A DNA stretch of 64,000 bases. Origin: Plenodomus lindquistii. Its lineage: Eukaryota; Ascomycota; Dothideomycetes; Pleosporales; Leptosphaeriaceae. The notes beneath the pieces were generated by a model. That model ran no database searches and was not told the origin of the DNA. It saw nothing but the letters and a program-made list of their open reading frames with translations. The stretch's first letter is position 1. Each line of letters opens with the position of its first letter. This document shows positions 45,399-56,093 of the stretch, in pieces. A program made the position numbers and the translations under genes. Location of the stretch: the NCBI GenBank assembly GCA_025504975.1, contig JANUWI010000012.1, positions 1 through 64,000 of the forward strand. The letters are read 5' to 3'.

Positions 45399-45737
45399 TC
45401 ATGGTGTTGGTCGTCCTCCTTGCTGCGCAGGCGCAGGAGGCCCGCCGCCGTCCGAGACTGTCTGGAACTTGCGGTATTCTTGCTCGAGTTCGCGCTGCAT
45501 TTCAAAGTCGGCCTGTCGTTCGCGCTTGATGCGCTGTTGTTCGTAGTCGCGGATTACACCTGCGTGCATGGCCTGAGATGTGTGTTAGACAGGTACTAGA
45601 CAGGTATTGGAGACGGAGGTAGTGGGTGGATGTAGGCATACTGCTTTGTCGTTCCTCTGTGCAATGTGGACAAAGGCGACGATGCCAATTGCACTGATGC
45701 ATGTCGTCGCCAGCGTGATTTGTGATGCCCGAGACAT
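45399..45737 (-). CDS. PET117: Cytochrome c oxidase assembly factor PET117
   Basis: Two exons, 45737-45642 and 45572-45399, with a 69-nt intron (GTATGC..TCTCAG), encode 89 aa. The N-terminus MSRASQITLATTCISAIGIV is a single hydrophobic helix, typical of the inner-membrane anchor. The second exon has the family core AMHAGVIRDYEQQRIKRERQ followed by DFEMQRELEQEY. The tail is Gly/Pro/Gln-rich. PET117 is a mitochondrial protein needed for cytochrome c oxidase biogenesis and links heme A synthase assembly in yeast. Length matches the family. It is divergent from VMA10 across 213 bp. Confidence 0.92.
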
Positions 45738-45950
45738 AATAGAGGTTGTAGCGTGCTAAGCGTGCAGAGACGAGGGAGTGAATGTCTTCTGCCGGCCTTG
45801 ACAGTGGACAAGGCTGATCGATGCGGCGGAAGCTTTTGGCGGGCGGAAGGCGCTTGGGCCCAGTCGCTGCCAAGGTGCGCAGCTGCATCATGCCTCTCCG
45901 CAGCTCTACACTGCGATAAGATACCTTTGCTCACACTCCAACCTCCCAAG
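45738..45950. promoter_or_regulatory. Short divergent promoter of PET117 and VMA10
   Basis: Only 213 bp separate the two start codons, so both housekeeping genes must share regulatory sequence. I see no obvious TATA box. Confidence 0.6.
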
Positions 45951-46601
45951 ATGGCATGCCAACACAAACACCCCGAGCTGTAGCATTGTTCTAACATGAC
46001 CGTAGTCTGCCCAAAACTCCGCGGGAATCCAAACCCTGCTCGACGTAAGCTATCCAGCCCACCAGCGCACCTCCGCATAGCTCACACAAGACACAGGCCG
46101 AGCGTGATGCACAGAAGATTGTCCAGCAAGGTAGCCTTCCTATGGGTGTATATGTATATTACAAAGCCACGACTAACTCGATACAGCGCGAGAATGTAAC
46201 CACATCCCACGCACCCTGCTCTGATGCGCACCTAACGATTGACATCAGACCGCACGAAGCGCGTAAAGGACGCCCGAAACGAAGCACAAAAGGAGATTGA
46301 GGATTACAGGAAAGAAAAGGAGGACGAGTACCAGAAGTTTGAGAAGGAGGTATGTCTGGTCATGCACCGCCACGGCTACAGGTTTCGATGATACAAAGGA
46401 CCTGAGGCAGAAGGGACAGTGCTGACACTCCGACAGCACAGCTCAGGCAACCAAAAGGCCGAGGAGGACGCAAAGAGGGACACCGATGTCAAGGTCAAGG
46501 AGATTGACGATTTGGGCAACAAGAAGGGAAGCCAGGTTGTCGAGCAGTTGATTGCGGCGGTCGTGAATGCGCACCCCGAGCCACCGAAGAAGGAAGACTA
46601 G
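45951..46601 (+). CDS. VMA10: V-type proton ATPase subunit G
   Basis: Exons: 45951-45953 (ATG alone), 46006-46044, 46097-46130, 46187-46195 (9 nt), 46249-46349 and 46437-46601. They sum to 351 nt (116 aa). The product contains SAQNSAGIQTLLD, AERDAQKIVQQ, AREYRTKRVKDARNEAQKEI and DYRKEKEDEYQKFEKE, the signature of subunit G, which with subunit E forms the peripheral stalk of the vacuolar ATPase. The 9-nt exon supplies ARE/Y of the conserved AREYRTKRVKDA block. The first intron (45954-46005) would need a GC donor (GCATGC). That is the least certain part, but no nearer ATG is in frame. The C-terminus is PEPPKKED. Confidence 0.92.
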
Positions 46602-46998
46602 AGAGATGGTGCGTGGAACGCGCAGCAATAGCACATTGGTTGTACTTGCCAGGCGGTCAGCGTCCAGGCCTAGAGTCTGCTTGGAGTCTTGGTCGAGATG
46701 GACACTGTGCATGGGGATTCTTTAGGTCGAGCGACAATACATGCGAAAGTTTGCTCCAAAGCATGAGGCGACTTCGTGCAAGCCAATTCCAACAGCGTGT
46801 ATCAGACTCTCTCTCCCCAGCAAAACGCATGTTACATAATGTGCAAGCTGAGTGTCATGCTGGGCTTTATGTAACAGTCGTCGCGTGGTTCTCAAGATTA
46901 CGTCACCGCTAGGTAACGCGAACCGCGCATGTCCCTTCCTCAAAGTTTAGCAAATTGGTCCACTCCAACACAACACAACACACCATGCGCTGCACCCA
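46602..46998. promoter_or_regulatory. Intergenic region and lipase promoter, with short uORF
   Basis: It holds the VMA10 3' UTR and the promoter of the lipase. ATG 46985 opens a five-codon uORF (M-R-C-T-Q) whose TGA at 47000-47002 overlaps the lipase ATG at 46999, an ATGA arrangement suited to reinitiation. Confidence 0.6.
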
Positions 46999-48450
46999 AT
47001 GATACACCTCTGCACTCGAGCGACACTTCGCTCTTCGACCCAGATCGCCTCGATAAGATTCCTACGACAAACAACTGTACAGCGAACCTTTAGCGTCTCA
47101 TCATGTCGCAAGGAGGATCCGCGCATCCAGGATTTTGGTCGCGAAATTACAGATGAGTTTGCTGTACTGCGGGAAAAGTATCGTACGTCTTCACAAGCAG
47201 CTGGAAAGTGTATAGTGAGTACTAACACGTCACAGAGGCACCAGTACATCGACCCATGTCCTCTTCGCCTTCCTGCCCTAACGCAGACACCAGAAAAACA
47301 CAATAGTCCTGGCGCATGGCCTACTCGGTTTTGACGAACTCCGACTCGCCGGTAAGCTGATACCGGGGATACACTATTGGCGGGGCATAACGGATGCACT
47401 TGCGGCCAAGGGTATCGAGGTTATTGTGGCGGCTGTACCGCCCAGTGGAAGCATTGAGGCGCGATCAGCAAAGCTAGCTGAGAGCATTGCTCTCAAGGCC
47501 AAGGGGAAGCAGGTCAACATCATCGCGTATGTGGGCATGATGATGGGAATATGGGGAGCGGATGGCTAACGAATTGCAGACACAGCATGGTATGATGCGC
47601 CTGAATGCGTGGATACCTGATTGAACATGATACTAACTTCAACTAGGGGTACTATCGCCACCTTCCAATAACGAGCCATGCTGAACAATTACAGCGGTCT
47701 TGACTCACGATACATGATCAGCCAACTTAAACCAACAGACTTTAAGATCCTCTCCCTGACCACCATAGCTACACCCCATAGAGGCTCAGCCTTTGCGGAC
47801 TACGTGTTTGAGTACATGGGGCGTGCGTTCCGGTACCCCACTCCAATACTGGCTATTTTGCTAACGCCAGTTCAGCTCGTCGAATCAAACGCATCTACAA
47901 GGTCATGGAGTATTTTGGCCTCGAGACAGGCGCCTTCTCTCAACTCACAGTCGAGTACATGAAGAACAACTTCAACCCCAAGACGCCAGATGTCCCAGAC
48001 GTCAAGTACTATTCCTATGGTGCTTCACTGGAGCCGAATAAGTGGTCGGTGTTCGCGCCTTCCCACGCCATCATTAAACCTACCGAAGGGCTCAACGACG
48101 GCCTGGTCAGGTACGCAACAGGGTCATAGCAGTCGGTGCAGTAGAATACTGACGGTGTGAAGCGTACAATCGAGTCAATGGGGTGACTACAAGGGCACAT
48201 TGATAGGTGTCAGCCACCTTGACCTGATCAACTGGACAAACCGGCTTAAATGGTTTTTCTGGGAGCTTACAGGGAGCAAACGGACGTCAGTCATCGGTGC
48301 CATGAGCTTGAGGATCAGTCAAAGCTAATGGTGCTCTAGGTTCAACGCGATCGCATTCTATCTGGATATCTGCGGTACGGGTGTCAAACAGGGCAGCACC
48401 TCGCACACGCTAATCCGATCACAGACATGCTCGCTAAAGAAGATCTCTGA
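46999..48450 (+). CDS. TGL2-like mitochondrial lipase (alpha/beta hydrolase)
   Basis: Nine exons: 46999-47186 (end uncertain), 47287-47526, 47580-47589 (10 nt), 47647-47648 (2 nt), 47695-47822, 47876-48110, 48163-48285, 48340-48374 and 48425-48450, giving 987 nt (328 aa). The N-terminus is Arg/Ser-rich without acids (ATLRSSTQIASIRFLRQTT), a likely mitochondrial presequence. Motifs: IVLAHGLLGFDELRLAG (oxyanion loop), the nucleophile elbow AHSMGG, LDSRYMISQL, TTIATPHRGS and a late GVSHLDLINW with the catalytic His. The elbow exists only if both tiny exons are spliced in. The first donor is weak: GTACGT at 47183 is better but out of phase, so GTCTTC at 47187 was used. Triacylglycerol or short-chain ester hydrolysis is inferred from TGL2. 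Confidence 0.85.
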
Positions 48451-50241
48451 TAACCGTCCATAGGTGTGTTCGCCAGTTCTTGTCGCCCATCTAGCCATAT
48501 GTTCGTGAACTGTGGTAATCCTTATAGTGTGCAGAGTGTTCGCGACTATCTATTCAGCGACCAATTCGATGTTGTTACTCCATCCACCGATTTCCACTTC
48601 TTTCTCGTCAGCAACATCGATCGGCCTGTGCAGCTATCTTTCCTCTTCCTACCGTGAACTTACCTGATTGCCTGAAATCTTGGCCGCAGCTACACATTTT
48701 TTTTGGACTAACTTGCCTAGATTGACGTTCAACGATCTATCTGAACCCGTCGCGCTGAATAACCGTGTTGATTCCTTCTTCTACGTACCGGGTGACGAAA
48801 GTTGCGACGATTGTGGATAATCGAATTCGGATATATCGCACTGCCTTGATTTGTAACATCTATTTGTGTGCCGGATGTTGGCCACGCCAAATAGCTCATC
48901 AGAGAAAGCGTCCCAACACAGGTGGAGGAGGGGCCCATCATGGACAGGCTAACATAACGTTGACCAGAAAGATTGACAACGTCTAGATGCCCACCAGCGA
49001 TCCCAGGGAACTGACGCATTTACACGAAGACAATGCACAGACGGCGTGATTTGGTACGTTTGACCTGGCTAATGCTCCTGGATCCATCTGACCGTTTAGG
49101 TTGCCAACCTCCGATGGATTGGAGTAATTCTACATTTTTTGATTACGGCAGATTTTCTCAGTAAAGACCAGCGCAAATCAATGCACTTCGAAGAGGCATT
49201 TTTGGCGAAGCATAACACTTGTTCAAATTGGCAGCAGATCGCATGCATGATGCACTGAACTGTGAGAAAGCCTAAAAGAAATCTGTAAGACGTCTGCCCG
49301 AAGGCACCGCGGAACCCAGATATACGCGCAATAGCCCTGAGCTGTCGAAATCTTTGCCTTCTCTCGATGTAGTGGACCAACTCGACAGAATCCAGCATAT
49401 GGTCCAGAACGATTTGCAGCAGCAGAATGCCACCATCTTTCAACGTCTGGCGATGCAATTAGTCGCGAGCAGCTTCTATTTCGAGACTGAAACCCCAGCA
49501 ATCGGCTCACGGCTAGCGCGATTATCTTTGGTAAGGCGACATATACCCACTCTGAGAGGGGAATTAAGATTGCATGTCAAGGCCGCATCCATTGCCGATC
49601 TGCAGAAGGATTCTCTGAACTAGAAGGGCTGGGAAGACTCATGCGTGACAGAACAGCGGGAGAGGCCCAGATGTCATCTTTCTCTGTGCACGAGCTGGAT
49701 CGCACCGCAGCATCGCTCCGCACGCTTGGCAGAGATACGATTTGCAACATGACGCGAGGTCGATTCATGTTGTTTTGGTGCAATATACACAATGTTGACG
49801 AGGACGTGATGATAACAACAAACGAGTAGACCTTGGTGATTATAATTTCACGGTTCGTAGCACGTAAGTATCGTATCCATTGGTCAAGGCTCTTCTGAAA
49901 TGAACGAGTCCATTCGATTAATACCTCCACCCAATCTATAGACCCAAAATACTACTCCTACAGCATTGTCTCGTCGATTACAACCCGCCCATTGAGACCA
50001 AGAAACTACGGCTGAACAACAATTCCCGACTACAAACCCTCCAGTGATGCCCACAAGCATCCAACGTCTCGCCATCTAAATTCTACAGAATCACACCCCA
50101 ATTACCGTCTAACCGCCCCGCGCGAAAAAAAGGTCCCAGGCAGACGACTTCAAAGCTTCCTATACATGATGAGCATACCGCCACCATACCAATTGTCATG
50201 GACCCACATACCGTGCCATTCCCACGAAATACTTTGTTTTT
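48451..50241. other. 1.8-kb region, possible decayed gene fragment
   Basis: No intact gene is seen. Between about 49350 and 49830 the + strand has two short frames with protein-like composition (LVASSFYFETE and then HELDRTAASLRTLGRDTI). They may be remnants of one coding region. I cannot assign a family. Confidence 0.35.
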
Positions 50242-50475
50242 CTAGTTGTTCGGTCCTTCATGCGGGCACCTTGCGCCCGTCTCGCAAGCCCTATGGTAAG
50301 GGTTCGCCTGTCCGCCAGACTTGCAGTTTGCGGCGGAAGCGCCCCTCTGAGAGCAGGGGATGTTGCCCTTTTCGAGGGTGCCGTAAGAAATATGATCAGC
50401 TGGGGCGGGGAGGGCGGCCGCGGAGCTGAGACCGGCAAGGAAGACGAGGGTGAGGGAAGTGATTGTGAACTTCAT
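50242..50475 (-). CDS. Secreted RALF-like peptide (fungal mimic of plant RALF)
   Basis: This single exon encodes 77 aa. A clear signal peptide (ITSLTLVFLAGLSSAAA) is followed by a short Pro/Ala linker and a RALF domain: HISYGTLEKGNIPCSQRGAS, then NCKSGGQANPYHRACE and a last Cys in ARCPH. The four Cys positions, the ISYG motif, the PCSxRGAS block and GGQANPY match plant rapid alkalinization factors. Plant RALFs are recognised by FERONIA-type receptor kinases through the ISY region. Fungal plant pathogens, for example Fusarium oxysporum, are known to secrete RALF homologues that alkalinise host tissue. There is no dibasic S1P site before the domain, as expected where the signal peptide alone exposes the peptide. 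It suggests a plant-interacting lifestyle. Confidence 0.9.
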   Translation of the reverse strand: MKFTITSLTLVFLAGLSSAAALPAPADHISYGTLEKGNIPCSQRGASAANCKSGGQANPYHRACETGARCPHEGPNN

Positions 50476-52507
50476 TTTGATTTTGAGTGAGTGGGTGAGG
50501 TGGTTTGGAGGTAGGGAGGAAAAGAGGGGTGGACTGCGGTGAGATTGGAATGAGTGAGGTTTGATAGCTTTTTGCTGGAGGTCAATGACTGGAGTGAATC
50601 AGCGAAGTGAATGAGTGAGTTGGATGAGGAGATACTGGAAAAGAGGTCGATGGTACTGATATATATACTCTCACGAACGGAGCCTCGTGGACCAGCAGTT
50701 GTTGGTATATTTGGGCTGGGGGAGGGGGAGGTACAATTGCCGAGAAGGGATACGATACTCAACCGTCTAGGCCTAGGGTCTGTACAACAGACCAATTCAC
50801 ATGACTAGAACTACCTGACCAAATTCGCCGCCGGGTACAAGTGAAGGGACCCTAGAGCATCACGTACCTCCTTGGCCAAAGGCCTTGTTCTGTCATTTAC
50901 TCACTGCTCATGACACGGGACAACTCCAAGCATTGTCCCGGTAGCTTAAACATATCTCTAATAACGAGAATATCATATAGTGAGAAATCAGTCATTCTGC
51001 ATCTTCGCCCATGCTAAGCCACGGCACTGCGCATCTATCTCCCACGGACAATGAAATTCGAAAGGTCATCTCGAGATTTCATGCACGCCATCAAAGCATC
51101 GCTCAATATCGCAGCATCGCACCTACAATTCACCGCAGAGCCCCATAAACACAAGTGCCTGAAAGTCAACTTCTCGTACCATCAAAGGTCCGAGATAGAT
51201 GATCGTGCACGCCTGCTTACTTGTTAGGTACCTAGATGGTCGTACATGTAGGCACCACGCTCGTATTCTAGCTGCATACCAGTATGGCGATATTACGTTG
51301 CTTCCTCGGCGAGGCTAACACTTTAGCGTATGTGTGTACATACTTGTACTTTAGCATTCATTTGGGAGAACGGGTTATGGAAGAACACATTTGTTACTCC
51401 ATCCGGTCTAGAATCTTGATTCTCATGACAGCTTGGCGCGGTCTCGGCAGTCTTGTTGAACCCGATGTGATGGGCTTGAGACGGCAGCATGAATTGGTTC
51501 GGAGTACCAGAAAACACACAATTGTAGCATTTGGCGTCAAGCGCACTCCTGTACCCGGTATCAACTTGCAGGATGAGGTAAGAAAGATAGCGTTTGTCGG
51601 AGTTTACTCCGAGATTGCCTTGGTACCGGTAGATAGGTGATAGGTATGGTAATCTTCTAGAACAACACGGGGACGCTGACGGGGATTTCCTGCCCAGCAT
51701 GGGACTTTTACCTACGGTAGTGCATGCAGTAAACGACAACCGTCATACGATGCTATTCAATGCTTCGTACACACACTCTCTCTACTATTGCATTACCTAT
51801 TGCTATGCGAAATCCTCAGACACAGTACATACCATGTAAATCCAGATGTAAGCAATGCCAAGTTCAATAAACCCACTCATCACCAATTGGTAAACTTGAA
51901 CCCTGGTTCAATACCTGATCGAATGATCTATAGTAAAGGAGGCGTCCCGTCATCCCGCTGCTGCAAGCAATCATGCCAAATTCGAATCTGACCGGCGAAT
52001 TAAGAAGTACAGATTACTGAACACAAGACTTTCCAGTAAAAGCTTAGGCCTTGGGCACGCACCAACGCGGTAGTGCTAGAACGCTGGGAGTGTCCTGCAT
52101 GATCATGTCAATCTGCCGTTCGGCATGGCAGTCTGGACTCAGGTACGACGACGCGGGTCGGTGCTTACTCCGTGACCGTGACAACAGTACCGGTGTACAA
52201 GGTAGCGAAATCGGACCTTTATCGTAATTCATAGGATTGAAGCCCGATGCAATGGCGCGGTGTAACTCCAACTCAACGGACCACGTGGAAAAATCGTGCG
52301 GTATGGTTGAAGATTGAGGACAGTTGATCGTTTTGTTAGGACCGAATGGTTAGGATTGTCAGGTCGAAGTATTGAGAGCCAAGATGTCTTTGCAGTCGGA
52401 ATACTCACAATTTTTTTTTCTGCAGATGATCTCCTGAACCCCGTTGCTCGAATATTCTCAACACAACGTTAACGAGATTACTTACTCTCGTCCTGCGGTG
52501 CCTCGCA
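50476..52507. other. 2-kb intergenic region
   Basis: It contains the upstream region of the RALF-like gene, with purine-rich GGTGGA/GAGTGA runs at 50480-50640 and a TATATATA element near 50660. Its right end should be the promoter of the UstYa-like gene. I see no further gene. Confidence 0.45.
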
Positions 52508-53533
52508 ATGGGAGATTTCAGTGATGCCATGTCGGAACGCTTCGATCGCGAAGAGCAGCACATCGAGGAAACCGTTACCCTGGTAGACAAGTATATCACA
52601 GCGCCGTCAAACTCTTCTCGCTTGACGAAGACGTCGAAAAATTTCTGGATACCGCTCCTATATGGTGCGGCGATTGGGACTTCTTTTGCTTCTGCTAGCA
52701 TCATCATTCTAGGGTTTCTAGTTCACATCAATGAGTTTGCGCTTTTCTCAAGAGGAAAGGTGAACAACCACCACCGTCACCTTGGAAGCGAGATCAACGG
52801 AATAGTGCCAGAAGGTAAGATCGTCATCCCGCAACGCAGCGATGACGCTTCTCAATGGATGCTGATCGATCTATGCTCTAGTACCATACCGCCGAGTGCA
52901 ATTCTGGAATGACTCCTCCTTCGTACCAACCTACGGCATCGTAAACGGGTTACTGTCGTACAATGACACAATGGACTCTATCGAGCCGTCCTGGGCCGAC
53001 CTCTATCCTGGTACGCACCACGAATATTCCGCATAGTTTGGTCGGTCTCTAGACTGATGACTGACACAGGGGAAACAACGCAGGATTCAAAGGCTTGATA
53101 CCTATCACAAACTCTTCGAGATATAGTCTCCCTCCATTCGCTAGTCATGATGAACATGGCGAGTACTGGAGTATATCAGCATTCCACCAGGTGCACTGTC
53201 TGGTACGTTAGTCATTCCACTACGCCAAGTGTTTCCCTAGTCATCATCACCCACAGTATATGCTAACACGTCGATCGATAGCAAATGATTATGAAAAGTT
53301 GGCTGCAATTCTCATTTCAAGTCGAGCAGGAGCCGGTGCCTGAACATGTCTTGCATTGCTTCGACTACCTCCGCATGGGATTGATGTGTGCCGCGGACTC
53401 TGCACTAGAAGGCTCAGACCCGTTTTTGAAGGCGAGAGGTACAGATGGAACGCAAGGGCTGGGTTCGGAACATGTATGTCGGGACTGGTATGCTTTGAGA
53501 GATTGGGCAGATGAGATTACAAGTCAGCAATGA
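52508..53533 (+). CDS. UstYa-family protein (DUF3328)
   Basis: Four exons, 52508-52814, 52882-53010, 53084-53202 and 53282-53533, total 807 nt (268 aa). One transmembrane helix (LLYGAAIGTSFASASIIILG, ~50-70) follows a cytosolic N-terminus. The lumenal part has YRRVQFWNDSSFV, the first HxxHC motif in FHQVHCL (split from the next exon by an intron right after Leu) and the second in HVLHCFDYLR, then CAADSALEG. The two HxxHC motifs are the family signature. UstYa-type proteins are oxidases or cyclases in ustiloxin, cyclochlorotine and related peptide pathways, but many stand alone. No RiPP precursor with repeated cores is visible nearby; the substrate is unknown. Confidence 0.88.
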
Positions 53534-54164
53534 ATGCATGTGTTCTGGTTATAAGTACGACGACGAATAAATGCTGGGTTCGTTGTTGTGATGAGATTGG
53601 CAAAGCTTCAGGGCGGCTGGGACTGTGGCTGTGCAGGCAGTCATCCCAATTCGGATGTCAGCTGCAATACAAGCACGTCCATATCCGACCCTTCCGGCAA
53701 CCTCGGAACGCATGAATATGGACAAATGGGTGAACAGAGGATTTGTCGAGACATGGTTGAGGATGCGGTGGTGTTGCGGGAGGGCGGGAGGTTAGAAGTG
53801 GAGTGAGTGAGCAGGTGAGTGGAGCAATGGTATGACGTTTGCGGGGACCCTGGAAAAGACCCCGCCGTGTTCCGCGTGCGACACTTCCAGCCCAGCCTGC
53901 AATCGCGAACACGCTTCCATCCCGCTGACACGCGTACCTGGGCTTAGACACTGCAGCTGCCAGACCGACTATGCGTGTGCTGCTGCTTGCTTGAGTGATA
54001 ACAACACGTCGTAGTTACTCGCTAGGCCCTGGAGTGCTGCCTTTGTCGAAAGACACCGTTGTTGCGACTTTCCATCCACATAGCGCGCATACCGTAATCA
54101 AGCCAGGCACCGCATTACCAACCACAAGCAACAGAAGACACAACAAAACACACAATACCCCACA
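53534..54164. other. Intergenic region
   Basis: This separates the UstYa-like gene from the arrestin-like gene. The right part (54060-54164) is A/C-rich and looks like a typical fungal 5' leader. No gene is seen. Confidence 0.5.
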
Positions 54165-55714
54165 ATGATTGTCACGATAGCTCTCGAGCACCCCCACGAC
54201 CACTACACGAACCTCGACCTTATTCAAGGACGGGTGTTTCTGCGGAATCCCAATCCCACCAACATCAGCAGCATCATTGTGAAGCTCGAAGGCGAATCAC
54301 GGACAAGGCTACTCGCACCAGTACACCCGAGCAGACCCGACAAGCAGCGCCCAGTGCTAGAAGTCCACAAATTCCTGTACAAGACGCAGGTCGTATGGCC
54401 GACCAACGTGCGCCCAGAGGATCTATTGTCGTCGAATTCCAAAGCTAGCTTTCCTCTGGATCCGGGCTCGTTTGAATATCCGTTCCAATTCAAGGCAAGT
54501 TAACAGAGGCAGAGTAAGCGGCCATGGCTAATTCCCAGGCATAGATCCCCCTCAACACCGTCTGCCAACAGTCGCAGAACCCCATTTCCAACGTCTCCTT
54601 CTCCAATGCCATTCCCGAATTCGCAAAGGCCCCAACCCACCACATCAAGTCTACACTTCCGCCCTCCCTGGCTGGATTCCCCGGCGAAGCAGAGATACGC
54701 TACTTTGTCAAAGTCACTGTCAATCGGCCGTCCTTTTTCAAAGAGAACCCACGCGCCATTGCAAACTTTACCCTCCTTCCCATCGAGCCACCACGGCCAG
54801 AGAAGGCAGATGGTGAGGCATACGCGCGACGACAACACCAATTTCTCGAAAATGCGCCCAGCCCGGCCGCGAGCAAGAAGACAGGTCTTTTCGACAGGAA
54901 GAGCTCAACTCTCGATCTCCCAGCATCTCCAACCTCAGGAAGCAGCACCATTGGCCCCCGCGTAGCCATTGACGCGCGACTCCCCAACCCCGCAATCCTA
55001 ACGAGCAATCACGAACTCCCCCTTCGCCTGCTGATAAGAAACGCTAGCGAACGTTCCAAGAACATCTACCTCCAAATGCTCCAAATCGAACTCATTGGCT
55101 ACACCAAAGTCCGCGCTCACGAGGTGGGCCGCACAGAATCCACATCCTGGATCCTGTGTTCCTTTAGCAACATGGCCATTCCAATCGGGTCGCCGAGTGA
55201 TGCGATTGATACTGAGGTACCAGTGAACCCAGAATACTGGTCTGACAAAGTTGTCCCAAACACCGTGCCCCCAACCTTCACAACCTGCAATCTGAGCAGA
55301 TACTACGAACTCGAAGTCCGCGTCGGTCTCGGCTACGGCAGCTACGAACACGGCTCCGACCAACTCGTCGTGCTGCCCCTGCGTCTCCCCGTAAAAGTCT
55401 ACTCGGGCATTGCACCACCCAAAGCCCTGCTCGAAGCCGGATTTGCCGCCGGATCATCGCAGACATCAACGCTCAATGTCCCACCCCCGATTCCCGCCCG
55501 ACCGCATACGCCCACGCACGCGGGAGCACCGTTTGTAGGCACACATAATAATGGCGGAGGCGGTCCCGATGCACCGGCGTACGATGACGCGCCGCCGAGT
55601 TATGAAGATGCGATTGGGCAGGATTTACCACCGATTAATGGGTATAGGGGGAGTTATGCGCCGCCGGTGCCTGAGGAGGGGGCGCCGCGATTTTCGGATG
55701 AGAAGAGGAGGTGA
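54165..55714 (+). CDS. Arrestin-like trafficking adaptor (ART family) with PPxY motif
   Basis: Two exons, 54165-54494 and 54545-55714, give 499 aa. The intron begins with GCAAGT, a GC-AG intron. Joining gives FQFKIPLNTV, without which the frame stops. The N-arrestin fold opens with GRVFLRNPNPTNISSIIVKL and continues through FPLDPGSFEYPF. The C-arrestin part holds LLIRNASERSKNIYLQML and LEVRVGLGYG. The tail is Pro/Gly-rich and contains APPSYEDAIG, a PPxY site for Rsp5/HulA-type ubiquitin ligases. Such adaptors direct ubiquitination and endocytosis of plasma-membrane transporters. The neighbouring sugar-type transporter at 62749 is a conceivable client, but that is only proximity. Confidence 0.88.
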
Positions 55715-56093
55715 TGAGGGGGTGGCGTGGATGGGGGTTGTGACGAGGGAGAGGGAGAGGGAAGTGGGGAGGGGTAATGGGAGGGGTTTAATAGGGTAGA
55801 CGTGCAAAACATCCATGAGATCTCTCGTGCATGCATATTTCGTTGAGAATTCGATACCTCTATATCATTCTGTTATCAGTTCTACTGCCCAATCAGTTTG
55901 ATGTTATATCATGTTGGTATCATGTGTCGTAACGCAATCACCCCTTCTGTATCACCGTGGTATTTTGTATAAAAAGTGCAAGAGTTGAAGTGATTCAAAT
56001 CCTAGAAGAAATGGCGAAGATGGATTGGTAGTTGGGTAATGGAAACAGAAGAACAGACTCCAGCTATATTATGGCATTCATTCACAAAGAAAG
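55715..56093. other. Intergenic region between convergent genes
   Basis: It should hold the 3' UTRs of the arrestin-like gene and the dehydrogenase. The first 90 bp are purine-rich (GAGGGAGAGGGAGAGG). No gene is seen. Confidence 0.5.
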
